Part shown: in pieces, positions 36,501 through 47,518 of the stretch
Layout of the letters: every line of letters starts with the position of its first letter
Numbering within the stretch: position 1 is the first letter of the stretch
Source of the DNA: Balanoglossus misakiensis
Lineage: Eukaryota > Hemichordata
Length of the DNA stretch: 64,000 nucleotides
NCBI GenBank assembly: GCA_040954595.2
Contig: CM082578.2
Location: forward strand, 5,890,001-5,954,000
Reading direction: 5' to 3'
The notes under the pieces: generated by a model
What the model was told of the DNA's origin: nothing
Seen by the model: the letters and a program-made list of their open reading frames with translations, nothing else
Database searches by the model: none
Position numbers and translations under genes: made by a program

Positions 36501-39500
36501 CACTGAGTTTGTGATGATGTTTTGAAAATATACCATTGATTAGAAAAGTTCAACTTTGCAACTTAATAAAAATCGGTGGAATGTTTCCCATCATAATGAT
36601 GTGATACTGGCATCTACAAATACGTTTCAACGAAGTTCGTAAAGTAATTTTCGGTGTATGCGGATTCTGTCATACACGAGCTAAAATCATAACACCTTGA
36701 TCCTGATAACTTCAATAAAATTCAAGCCACATCCACAAAAATACATTCATTTCTGACCATCCACCAACATCGATACCTGTCCACTAAAATTGGTTCAAAT
36801 ATGACCCACCGTTTTATGATATCGATGACACAGACAGAAAACAGACAGACAGACAGACAGAATCTTCCCCTATGCGAATACGGAAGCTAGCACGGGCCAG
36901 TCTGTATATACTTCTATAAGCCACCATGTATGTATTGGATTGATCCTGACTTGTTCAGTGCAGTTAAGTTACAATCCAATCCGTCCGTGATCTTTTTGAC
37001 ACATACAACTGAAACAGGTAAACTAAAGATATTTTTTAACATTTTCGTTCAATACACGCATACAGCTGAAGGTGACATTAGGCTGAGAGGCTCACCGACT
37101 CAGTACAAAGGACGTGTAGAAATATATCACAATGGTCAGTGGGGAACAGTCTGTGATTTCACCTTTGGAAACAATGCTGCAAGCGTTGTGTGTCGTCAAC
37201 TAGGATATAGGTAATTAGAAGTTTTGTGATACAATGTATAAAGAATGACCTGCACAAACACACGCGCGCACGCACACACACACAATTTAAACGTTGAATG
37301 CCTGTTCTACCTTAGTGAAAGGTTTGGATTCGCCTATTCATATGCACATTTTGGAAGAGGATCTGGTCCGGTATGGCCGACTCGTCCGCAATGCAATGGA
37401 AATGAGGCGGCTCTCACAGAATGCTCCAATATTGAATCGAGAATGAGACGTCGACCATGTCTGCATCATCGAGATGCTGGCGTTCTTTGTTATGGTAAGT
37501 GACGGAAAGTAACTATTAATGTGCCTATTACATAAAGTTCCATTTCTATTGAACCATGTGTATTTAGTAGACAATCTTGGTAGGTACGGAATACACGATA
37601 TCCTCCTTGGTATACTACCTACCTGACTTATATGATCCAGGATGTTAGAGTAAAAATGTGTAGATCAGACCCCACTTTGGTGAGATCAGGGGGGCCCATA
37701 AGGCTCACGTGTGTAAATCCACTGTGTTTTATTGTATTTGAACGAGTTTTAGAACGTTTTAAGTGTGTGCTGATGATCTTAAATTGTACAAGATCCCCTT
37801 TATAATGTGAATGACTGTTATAAATGTTACAACATGTGATATTACAGTAATCCAAATGGTCAGACAATTGGAGGATGTCTCATAACTATACCAACTTTGT
37901 ATAGTGCTTCGTCTTTCTTTGGCTAGATTGCCATTTACCAAAGTTTTTTTTATTATTGATAAAATTCAGCTTTATACACATGAGCTGGGCACGTTGCACA
38001 TTTTTTGAGACGTACATGTAGGTGTTACACTAGATATACATGTAAAGTAAAGTTTTTTTTCCATACACATCAGTTTAATTATTATTTCTTGGTATTTGGG
38101 AGTTACTGTAGACGCTCTGCGCATGGTTTGCAAAGTTTTTTTTGTTATATCAAAACTGGAGTATGCCGCAACTGTTTCTGACAGTATCGATAAAGTGTAC
38201 TCCGATAAATAAGACACTCTTCATCACATCAACTTGATCACATATTTGTTGTAAATTTCATAAGTAGCGTTTTATGATTATTCCTATCTTGATTTGTGTG
38301 TACAATTAATTTCCTACTGTAGTCTGAAGGGCGCGGATATCTCGCATTGTAGTTCGGAAATATCCAATAACAACAATCTTCAAATTTCATATTCCTGGGC
38401 TATCAACAATGTAGAAATAAAAGCATCTTACTATATGTACCATTTAGTTGGGTCAGATTCCTATTCAATCGCATTCTGACGTTATTTTTACACGTACAAC
38501 TTGCCATAGTAAACATGTTAAGTTGTTTATTAATGAATATATTTTCACACATCCAGTTGAAGGTGACATTAGCTTGGTATATGGAATAGATCAGTACAAA
38601 GGAACTATACAAATATATCACAACGGTCAGTGGGGGAAAATCTGTGATGACGGCTTCGATCAAAATGCTGCAAATGTTGTGTGTCGTCAACTAGGATATA
38701 GGTAATTATAAGATTTGTTAATGACTTATGCTATTGCGTCCATGGCTGCATTTAACCTCTTTTATGGTTGGATCTATTAGTTCTGTACTTCGATATTCAC
38801 AATTCATACGCCCGCACGCTCACATACACTGTCACAGAAAGTATTTTGTTTTCTAAACGTCACATTCATGATACTGATCAACCTAAGTCAGAGGTTAGGA
38901 ACCGCCTAGTATGTAGAAACACATCATGGAGAAGAAGGTTTATTAGTTCTGTACTTCGAAAGACACAATTCAGGCGGGCGCACACATACACCCACGGTCG
39001 TACACACACGCATGCCAAATATAGGGTATTTTGTTTTCTAAACGTTGAATTCCCTATTTCAGTTCCAGTTCTGCAACCGCCTATACAGAAGCATATTTTG
39101 GACCAGGACCTCTTGGTAGTCTGATATGGTTGGATGACGTGAAATGCGTTGGGAATGAAATGGTTCTCACTGAATGCTCCAATTTTGGATGGGGAATACA
39201 CAATTGTGATATCCATGAAGGTGCAGGCGTTCTTTGTGCAGGTAAGTGATGGAAAGAGAACGTTTATATGCATAAAATATTAAATAAAGTAGCTGAGGCC
39301 AGAAAAAGTCATGTGTCCATCTACATTTATATAGTAATCCTACATCACGAAAACTGCATTTCTGACAATATTCATCACATTTGGTGCAGTAACTACTGAC
39401 TTTGTTAAATTATCAAATCAACGGTATTTAAGGATGTACTTTCAGTAAAATTGAAAGTATTGTCATTTTTTAATTGTGGATTTTTGGATTCTCTTTTGTA

Positions 39501-42395
39501 TGTATAATGAAAATCCATACTAAAATAAAGGGGTCACCGCGCTTGTTTCTGAAATACAGAGCCATGAATTTAATCGATAATAGAAGAAAACTGCTGACTC
39601 AGCATTTTTTACCAATGGTTTGCCTATTGGCAAATATTTTAACGAGATTTATCTCAAATTAGAGCGCGGTGACCCCTATATTTTATTTGACCAATGAATT
39701 TATTTTTACTTGACTGAGCTATGTGTAAAACTTCGTGAAAATGACAATAGTAGATTTCGTTTCCTAGCCATTTTCAATGTAATCCTATAGGAAAAAGACA
39801 GGTGCGCGCAGTTTTCCGGTTTATGTTCTGCGCGTTTTGTGATGCGGGCGTGGTCCACACCTGCACTCGCGGCAAATCATCCCAACCCAGAGGTGATATC
39901 GAGCGATTTTAATCTTAACAATAAGAAGTACTTACCGGCTTGGCAAAAAAAGCTTTAATAGAAAATAGACATTGGTGTTTCAAAATGTATTCGTATAATT
40001 ATAGTACTTTTTCTGAAGCATTTACTAGTAAATGCTTGAGCGGGATTTCATGTCACCGGAGATAAACAGGCTATCAATAAATATTCTACTCCACGAACTA
40101 ACAATCCGGCTCGATCCTGTTCTTTTCTTCTGAAATTTATGTCGGCCTCCTAAACTTGATCATAGGGAAACCAAGTATGCCAACGTGTATATATAACCTA
40201 AGACGACGTAAACTTGAACAAGGCAGTGAAATTGTACCCACAATCCATACATGTTCTTTTCATTTTACACATACAAAATTAAACAAGTAAACTCATGTTA
40301 TTTCCCAATGAATATGTTTTCCTTCGATACGTACAGGGCCAGCAGTTGAAGGTGACATTCGATTGGAAGGAGGACCGAATCAGTACAAAGGACGTGTAGA
40401 AATATATCACAATGGCCAGTGGGGAACAGTCTGTGATGACAGCTTTGGTTATAAGGCTGCAACAGTTGTGTGTCGTCAACTGGGATATATCTCCGCCACT
40501 AATGGGTAATTACAAGATTTATTCTTAAAATGACCTGTACTATTGCGTCCATGGCTTCATTGAACCACTTTCCTGGATGGATTTATTAGTTCTGTACGTC
40601 GTTACTCAAAATTCATGCGGGTGCACACACGCACGCACATATTCACTGCTATGCACAGATAAAGTATTTTGTTTTTAAAGACGTTGAATTCCTGATGTAT
40701 CTCAGGGTATCTTATGGAACCGCCTATGGAGAAGCATATTTTGGAGAAGGAGCTGATCCCATATGGTTAAATGGGGTGCAATGTAGTGGAAATGAAAAGG
40801 TTCTCACTGAATGCTCTAATAACGGATGGGGAGTACACAGTTGTGACCACTCTGAAGATGCGGGCGTTCTGTGTACAATGAACCATGGTGAGCCCTAATG
40901 CACTGACATTCCACCTTCATTAAGATGGGTCCCTGGGATCTTTTTGCCCGTTGCTATGGGCCTTTATAGGACACTACACTCAATTTTGATCGAAACCGTT
41001 ATGAACGTCCGACAAGGGGCTTGTAACTAGTTAAAAATACACACGATTGTGTGCACACCCCCTGTCCGAGTATGTTTACGGCAGCTACCGCCCGGCCATA
41101 GGCCGCCACGCTAATACGGCAAAGCAGCGGTCAGCGATAGCGTGCGCGTCCTGTAACCACAGTAACTGGATCGAACGCTAAAATCCAATGTTTTGTACAC
41201 AGAGATTTTGTACCGTTCACGAAAATCCCTAAGGCTTTTTTCATAGGCCACGTACGCCAGTCAAATTTGACCTGCTTGTTGAGAACGCACTTCCGCACAG
41301 TGTGACGGATCGTTTTTTCGGTTTTCGTCGTGCTAAGAAGCGATACCGGTGGAAGAGTGCGTCCAAAAACACCCAAAATCGATGACTTTTTCAGGTGTGG
41401 TACGGGTATGCTGAAATCGTAGGATACAACGATAATATTCGAAAACAAAATCCGTCACGATCTTCCCTGGTTCAAGCAACTAATGAATACGTATCAAGTT
41501 CGTTTTTGAGGTCACGGAATAAAAAGCCTTAGGCTTTTGAAATTTGACCTAACTAATTTGCATATCAATGGCGTCAGGGGGCGCGCGCTCTCAATCGTGC
41601 AGATTTTCAACTAGTTACCAGCCCCTTGTTAGACTCTGAAAACGGCTTAGTCCAAATCGGGGTGTAATGTCCTATAAAGGCCCATAGCAACGGGCAAAAA
41701 GATCCCAGGGACCCATCTTAAGCCCCTTTCGCCATTTTATACACATACATTACATTGGTTATTTGCAACGAACCTATTTCTCTTCAATTCGCAAAATCCA
41801 GAATCTGGCATTCGCTTGGTAGGAGGACCGAATCAGTACATGGGACGTGTAGAAGTGTGGAGTGGGGGCGACTGGGGAACAGTCTGTGATGATTTGTTTG
41901 ATGATATTGATGCAACTGTTGCGTGTCGTCAACTAGGATACAGGTAAATAACAAGATTTGTTATTTTAAATATGACTTGTGCTTGTTCGTTCGCGCACAC
42001 ATGTTAACACATACATACATACATACATACATACATACATACATACATACATACATACATACATACATACATACATACATACATACATACATACATACAT
42101 ACATACATACATACATACATACATACATACATACATACATACATACATACATACATACATACATACATACATACATACATACATACATACATACATACAT
42201 ACATACATACATACATACATACATACATACATACATACATACATACATACATACATACATACATACATACATACATACATACATACATACATACATACAT
42301 ACATACATACATACATACATACATACATACATACATACATGTACATGTACATACATGTACATGTACATACATACATACATACATACATACATACA

Positions 42396-42429
<34 letters not shown>

Positions 42430-42759
42430 CATACATACATACATACATACATACATACATACATACATACATACATACATACATACATACATACATACAT
42501 ACATACATACATACATACATACATACATACATACATACATACATACATGTACATACATACATACATACATACATACATACATACATACATACATACATAC
42601 ATACATACATACATACATACATACATACATACATACATACATACATACATACATACATACATACATACATACATACATACATACATACATACATACATAC
42701 ATACATACATACATACATACATACATACATGTACATACATACATACATACATACATACA

Positions 42760-42793
<34 letters not shown>

Positions 42794-45700
42794 CATACAT
42801 ACATACATACATACATACATACATACATACATACATACATACATACATACATACATACATACATACATACATACATACATACATACATACATACATACAT
42901 ACATGTACATACATACATACATACATACATACATACATACATACATACATACATACATACATACATACATACATACATACATACATACATACATACATAC
43001 ATACATACATACATACATACATACATACATACATACATACATACATACATACATGCATACATTGTACATACATACATGCACACACAAACACATACCATTG
43101 TTTTCTAAACGTTGAATGCCTTATCTATTTCAGTCGAAGGTTTGGAATCGCCTATAAAGGAGCACATTTTGGAGAAGGAGTTGGTCACGTAACGCTAGGT
43201 GACCTGAGGTGTCATGGAAATGAAAATCGTTTCCATTACTGCTCCAAGCCTGGGTGGAGTATCGACAATTGTGAGCACAATCAGGATGCCAGCGTTGTTT
43301 GTTCAGGTAAGTGATGTAAAGTAAACGTTTATGCCCATGAGGAAAACACACACAAAATTGTGTAAAATTGTGCTACTGATGCCATGCCTAAAATCTCTTA
43401 GCGACTGTAATATATTCAGATTTATTGTATAAACGAACTGACTTAATGAAATTTCGTGAATATTTGCACAATTTGTTAGTCAGTAATAATTGAATTGCAA
43501 TGTTTTACAAAAGTGTAATCAAATAGAATAGTCATAGGCGAATTGTTTGCTTGTGAGGTTCTTGACAACATACTTTATTTTATAAACGGCATATTTTGTA
43601 ATTCGCAAAAAAGACTACCAAGAGATCCGTACCATAAACAGATGAAAATATCTCCCGGGAGGGAACCCGGAGAAAATCGAAGAGATTAAAAAATAGTTTA
43701 AGGCAAACCAAAACTTCCCAAGTTCCATACAATTGGGCTATAAGACAACATCTTCCAAAAGAAGATGTTTCATCTTTATATGCCTGACGCCAACTTTGGC
43801 CGAAACGGTCTGTTTTCATTTTGAGATGCAACTATGTAGATTTTATGGGTACTATACACATGGGGCGGCTAATTCTAATCAGTTTGATTTTCAGGGAAGA
43901 GTCGACTTGGTGAATGACATGTTACGTGTACTATATCCCCAGTTGGTATATAAGGGACATCTGATTCAACTATTGCATGATATTTTGCATTCTTCTTTTC
44001 CACAGCATGCGTTATTCTGGAATTTCACAATGCAGACACGAATGTAACTATTTCAAAAGATTTTCCGAATCTGGATACCGTGACAGTCTGTATCTGGTTA
44101 ATAACGACACAGTCTGGGCGGGTCTCACTGGTATCCTATGCATCTCCTCAGCACCACGACGTATGGAAAGCCACAGCTGTCTTAAGTCCATTGTTACCAT
44201 TATACGACGCTTATACATCATTATACAATGTGCATATATCATTATACGCTGCTTGTGCAACGTTATACGATGTGAATACATCCTTATACATTGCCCATAC
44301 ATCATTATACGACGCTCATACATCTTTATACAATGTGCATACATCATTATACGCTGCTTGTGCATCGTTATACGCTGTGAATACACCATTATACATTGCC
44401 CATACATCATTATACGAACTCATACATCTTTATACAATGTGCATACATCATTATACGCTGCTTGTGCATCGTTATACGCTGTGAATACATCATTATACAT
44501 TGCCCATACATCATTATACGCTGCCCATACATCTTAATACAATGTGTATACAGCATTATACGCTGTGCATACATCATTATACGCTGTGCCTACATCATTA
44601 TACGCTGTGCCTACATCATTATACGTCGCTCATTCACCATGATACTATGCCCGTTCAACATACGGTGCGCGTTTGGCTTTATACTATGCAGACATGTCAT
44701 TATGATATGCTATGCCTAACCGCAATTCCGTCAAAGAGGGCGCACTTTTCGGGTTTTTCTTTCTTTATTCTCCTGTCAATCTTCGGCCAACTAGATCTCT
44801 GAAACTACTGCAGGTACACTTCTCAAACTTGCAACAGTGGTCAAGGTCAATGAGTAGATGTGTAGTGGCTTGTGAATATTTAATTAGTCACGTGACCTGG
44901 CGGCCTTATTGGATTTCGTGAAAAAATGCAAATCTCAGATCTCAGAAACTACAAGTCTGATCACCTTTAAATTTGGCGTGCAGGTAGACTACCTTTGTCC
45001 ATCATTTTTGTAATTGGAAATTATGCTGTCAAAGTTGCAGGTTTTTTGCTACAATTGTTTTTCTGAAAAACTACTTAAAACTTTAAAAAATCTTCTCCTC
45101 CAGAACCAGCGATTGCCGAGTCACAGGATTCGGGGTATGTGGTCACCTAACCTATGTCTATATAGTATGCGAAGCGCACTGTGATTGGTCTATCGTTATG
45201 GCGGCCATATTGGATTTTCGGAAAACCATTGAAAAATGAAAATTCCGTTTTGTAGCCAAAATGATGACAGCACGGAAAATCTTTTTGTGGATATGAGTCA
45301 TCATATGACCGGAACTTGTCACAATTATTATTATTATTATTATTTTTTTTTGGGGGGGGGTCCAATTTTCCCATGACCTTTGACCCAGTTTTAAAACAAC
45401 TAATTATATATGCATATGCCTTGTACCTCCTCTTGCAACAGCACCACAGTCATGAAATTTGTGGACATGGGTACCACTGCTACCAGGACATGACACAAAA
45501 ATTTTGGGAATTTTAGCAATGACCTTTGACCTATTTCTGAAACATCATTTTTCTGCATATCTTATTCCAGGCTAACCAATAGGGCTAGAGGTCGTGTGTT
45601 TGTTGGACATGGTCCACTATGGGGTCAACATTTTATGCCCAAATTTTGGGTGACCTTGGGTGACCTTTGATCTAATTTCCCATATCTCAGCAGCCGCAGC

Positions 45701-47282
45701 AGTTAGAGCCCTGGCTTTTGGGGGGATTGAGCACAATGGAGTCTTACACAAGACTTCATTAATTATGTGCATACCTAATTCTTGGCGAACCAATAGGGCT
45801 ACGGGTCTGGTTTTTGTTGGACGCAGACTAGTATGAGGTCCAATATTTTTGCGCAAATATGGGGTGACCTCAGGTGACTTTTGACTTACTTTCCCATATC
45901 TTGGTATCCACAGCAGATACAGCCTTGGCATTTGCTGTTTACCATGGGAACCGCTTGTGCCCCGCCAACGCTGCTTGCAGCTTTAATTTAATCTGTACTT
46001 GTTATGTATGACATTTTTCTCACCCAAAAAATGTTTATTCAAGCCGAAAATTTCAAAATTATATCTTTTTATCATCGAAGTATGTTTCTCGATGATAAAA
46101 TATGTATTAAACAATTTCTGATGTGCAAAAACTGTGATTTGGTGCCAAAAATATCATACATAACATGTCGAAAGAGTTTGATCAAATATATTCATATTTT
46201 TACAGAGTTATACAAACTTATTTTCATACTCGTACTGCAGATGCCAAACCGCGATGGTCGCCCGAAAATGCTTAACTACATGTACTTTCAGTCTCTCGAA
46301 ACCAAAACCGAATCCAAGTCTTACTTCAGTACCGTCATGTGTATAAGTGCGCCCTCTTTGACGGAATTGGGGTTAGGAATAGCATATCATAATGACATGT
46401 CGGCATAGTATAAAGCCAAACGCGCACCGTATGTTGAATGGGCATAGTATCATGGTGAATGAGCGACGCATAATGATGTATGCACAGCGTATAATGATGC
46501 ACAAGCAGCGTATAATGATGTATAAGCGTCGTATAATGATGCATAAGCGTCGTATAATTCTGTATGGGCAGCATATAATGATGTATCCACAGCGTATAAT
46601 GATGCACAAGCAGCGTATAATGATGTATGCACATCGTATAATGATGTATGCATATCGTATAATGATGTATGCACATTGTATAATGATATATGCACATTGT
46701 ATAATGATGTATGCACATTGTATTATGATGTACGAGTGTCGTATAATGATGTACGAGCAGGGTATAATGATGTATGAGCGTCGTATAATGATGTATGGGC
46801 AGCGTATAATGATGTATGCAGAGCATATAATGGTAACAATGGACTTAAGACAGCTGTGGCTTTCCATAACGACGGACTATTAATGTATTACTCTACGGCC
46901 GGCATGCTCCTTGTGATCACAGGCCAATCGATCAGCACGCCGTTAGTGGTGAACACTGGCACTTGGCACCACGTGTGTGTCACATGGTCATCCGAGAATG
47001 GCGCATGGGAATACTACGACAACAGCGTCCTCTACCAGAATGGCGATGGCTTAAACCCGGGCGAACCTATACCTGGCGGTGGCCGATTAGTTTTGGGACA
47101 GGAACAACTCAACGTCGGGGGCGGGAACTTCGATACAAATTCGGCACTGGTGACAGGTAGTTTAACAGGACTGAAAGTGTGGACCACAAAACTGTCTGGG
47201 AATGACATTGCTGAGGTGGCAGCGGGAACTCATAAACCGTGGAATAGCGCCCTGCTTCTCATAAATGGCAATGGTGTCCTCC
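30568..47282 (+). CDS. Secreted protein with signal peptide, four SRCR domains and a C-terminal pentraxin domain (3' end in gap)
   Basis: Exons: 30568-30631 (signal peptide), then SRCR pairs 37066-37210/37316-37494, 38557-38701/39063-39241, 40337-40505/40706-40887, 41802-41943/43134-43306, then pentraxin 44006-44161 continued at 46875-47282. Every join keeps phase (1 between domains, 2 within each SRCR), which supports one gene. Each SRCR shows the [17 protein letters not shown] and VVCRQLGY pattern and a C-terminal [16 protein letters not shown] segment. The pentraxin part shows [20 protein letters not shown], the canonical signature HVCVTWSS and [10 protein letters not shown]. About 647 residues are visible; the last exon(s) are missing at the N-gap. 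A 2.7 kb foldback element interrupts the pentraxin exon and would cause a stop at 44484 unless removed. Expected role: extracellular pattern recognition (inference). Linking the signal exon across a 6.4 kb intron rests on phase and position only. Confidence 0.78.
31149..35040 (-). mobile_element. L1/Tx1-like LINE with inverted 5' part (twin priming), decayed
   Basis: The minus strand from about 34325 down to 31150 carries linker and [17 protein letters not shown], then [45 protein letters not shown], the active-site box [20 protein letters not shown] and a C-terminal [18 protein letters not shown] zinc-knuckle-like segment. An A-rich tail (T-rich on +, 31149-31177) ends it. The plus strand 34330-35040 holds the endonuclease part in opposite orientation: [25 protein letters not shown]. 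Frameshifts are present (for example near 34418). The element lies in the first intron of the SRCR-pentraxin gene. Confidence 0.85.
32892..33312. mobile_element. 413 bp TTAA-type MITE nested in the LINE
   Basis: The element at 32896-33308 has 9-base terminal inverted repeats GGATGTACG...CGTACATCC and is flanked by TTAA on both sides (32892-32895, 33309-33312). An internal inverted repeat GGGGTCACCGCGC occurs at about 33062 and 33195. Removing the element and one TTAA restores the LINE reading frame across the junction ([17 protein letters not shown]). A related copy is at 39432-39836. The TTAA target suggests a piggyBac-type transposase acting in trans. Confidence 0.85.
35084..35200. repeat. 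Long near-perfect hairpin
   Basis: Two arms of about 50 bases (35084-35132 and 35146-35200) are near-perfect reverse complements, including GGTGGGCTGG / CCAGCCCACC and CGCTGTCGGCTGGCC / GGCCAGCCGACAGCG. A loop of about 13 bases separates them. It lies some 45 bases beyond the LINE 5' inverted end. Confidence 0.85.
35201..37065. other. Intron 1 of the SRCR-pentraxin gene, distal part; no exon seen
   Basis: The stretch contains a 383 bp MITE-like element (separate entry) and a short GACA simple repeat near 36840-36860. I found no extra exon with fitting phase between 30631 and 37066. Confidence 0.5.
35956..36338. mobile_element. 383 bp MITE-like element with 24 bp terminal inverted repeats
   Basis: Both ends carry TGTAAAACATGTTATTTTCG (plus four further matching bases) as exact inverted copies. 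The interior is AT-rich with several TTTTCGCG motifs on both strands. A clear target-site duplication is not visible, so the superfamily is not assigned. Confidence 0.65.
37066..37494 (+). other. SRCR domain 1 (two exons)
   Basis: Exon 37066-37210 encodes AEGDIRLRG to VVCRQLGY and exon 37316-37494 encodes [11 protein letters not shown] to GVLCYG. The second half is atypical: the usual NCDHxEDAGVLC is replaced by [12 protein letters not shown] and the first half has CDFTFG instead of CDDxFG. Confidence 0.9.
38557..39241 (+). other. SRCR domain 2 (two exons)
   Basis: Exons 38557-38701 and 39063-39241. The order is [35 protein letters not shown], then [18 protein letters not shown] and [12 protein letters not shown]. 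Each exon has the same length as its SRCR 1 counterpart (145 and 179), consistent with tandem exon-pair duplication. Confidence 0.92.
39428..39840. mobile_element. Second copy of the TTAA MITE, one end lost
   Basis: From TTAAGGATGTAC (39428) to about 39836 the sequence follows the element at 32896-33308, in the opposite orientation, including both internal GGGGTCACCGCGC arms. The right terminus diverges after TTCTGCGCG and lacks the terminal repeat. It sits in an SRCR-gene intron. Confidence 0.85.
40337..40887 (+). other. SRCR domain 3 (two exons)
   Basis: Exons 40337-40505 and 40706-40887. It contains [29 protein letters not shown] and [14 protein letters not shown], then [17 protein letters not shown] and [12 protein letters not shown]. 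The acceptor of the first exon could be either 40336/40337 or nine bases later; both keep frame. Confidence 0.92.
40920..41721. mobile_element. 794 bp TTAA-flanked foldback element
   Basis: The ends GATGGGTCCCTGGGATC...GATCCCAGGGACCCATC, continuing for about 60 bases as an inverted repeat (GCCCGTTGCTATGGGC / GCCCATAGCAACGGGC), are flanked by TTAA at 40920-40923 and 41718-41721. A further inverted stretch (AACTAGTTA, GCCCCTTGT) lies inside. There is no transposase frame, so it is non-autonomous. It sits in the intron between SRCR 3 and SRCR 4. Confidence 0.85.
41802..43306 (+). other. SRCR domain 4 (two exons split by a microsatellite-filled intron)
   Basis: Exons 41802-41943 and 43134-43306. 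It contains [32 protein letters not shown] and VACRQLGY, then [17 protein letters not shown] and [12 protein letters not shown]. It is the most diverged of the four repeats. Confidence 0.92.
42005..43080. repeat. ~1.07 kb (ACAT)n microsatellite
   Basis: Almost pure ACAT repeats with a few variant interruptions (GTACATGTAC near 42340, ATATATAC near 42424 and 42787). It is intronic, within SRCR domain 4. The very long open frames on both strands here are artefacts of the four-base repeat. Confidence 0.97.
44006..47282 (+). other. Pentraxin domain exon of the SRCR-pentraxin gene, split by a foldback element
   Basis: The left part 44006-44161 ends SYASPQHHD; the right part 46875-47282 begins [14 protein letters not shown]. 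Joining 44161 to 46875 gives a continuous pentraxin domain with both conserved cysteines (TVTVCIW and HVCVTWSS) and the region [16 protein letters not shown]. The donor at 47283 is GTAAGT. The next exon is not found and may be in the gap. Confidence 0.85.
44162..46868. mobile_element. 2.7 kb foldback element with minisatellite-bearing arms, inserted in a coding exon
   Basis: The element begins TATGGAAAGCCACAGCTGTC and ends with its reverse complement at 46868. Flanking 6-base direct repeats ACGACG (44156-44161, 46869-46874) look like a target-site duplication. The arms (about 44162-44745 and 46348-46868) carry some 20 copies per arm of a 21-base unit related to ATACATCATTATACGCTGTG, then converge on GCGCCCTCTTTGACGG. 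The core 44746-46347 has no transposase frame and contains repeated TGACCTTTGACC-like motifs. Part of the core recurs, inverted, at about 55615-55800. Confidence 0.85.
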
Positions 47283-47418
47283 GTAAGTATTTTGTTTGAA
47301 CATCACTTTGCAGTGTCCTCCTGACTTTTGTTATTGTACTACTATCCTCGTTGATTATTTTCCGGTCATTGTGAGATCTCGCGTGATTTGGTTAAATACC
47401 GTTGCAATAGGTTGTTAG

Positions 47419-47518
47419 NNNNNNNNNNNNNNNNNNNNNNNNNNNNNNNNNNNNNNNNNNNNNNNNNNNNNNNNNNNNNNNNNNNNNNNNNNNNNNNNNN
47501 NNNNNNNNNNNNNNNNNN
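47419..47518. other. Assembly gap (100 N)
   Basis: A run of exactly 100 undetermined bases, the conventional size for an unknown-length gap. The order and adjacency of the flanks is not guaranteed. Confidence 0.99.

Noticed and set aside
41923-43115. Open frames of 360-460 codons on both strands
   Set aside because: They run through the ACAT microsatellite. Only the last ~58 codons of the plus-strand frame (from 43134) are a real SRCR exon.
44200-44640. Regularly spaced repeats resembling a CRISPR array
   Set aside because: They are continuous tandem 21-base units without unique spacers, in an animal genome, and are mirrored in the opposite arm.
44048-46883. Periodic peptides (YIIIRC, HHYTLC, RIMMYA) on both strands
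   Set aside because: They arise from the 21-base repeat in the arms of a foldback element, not from genes.
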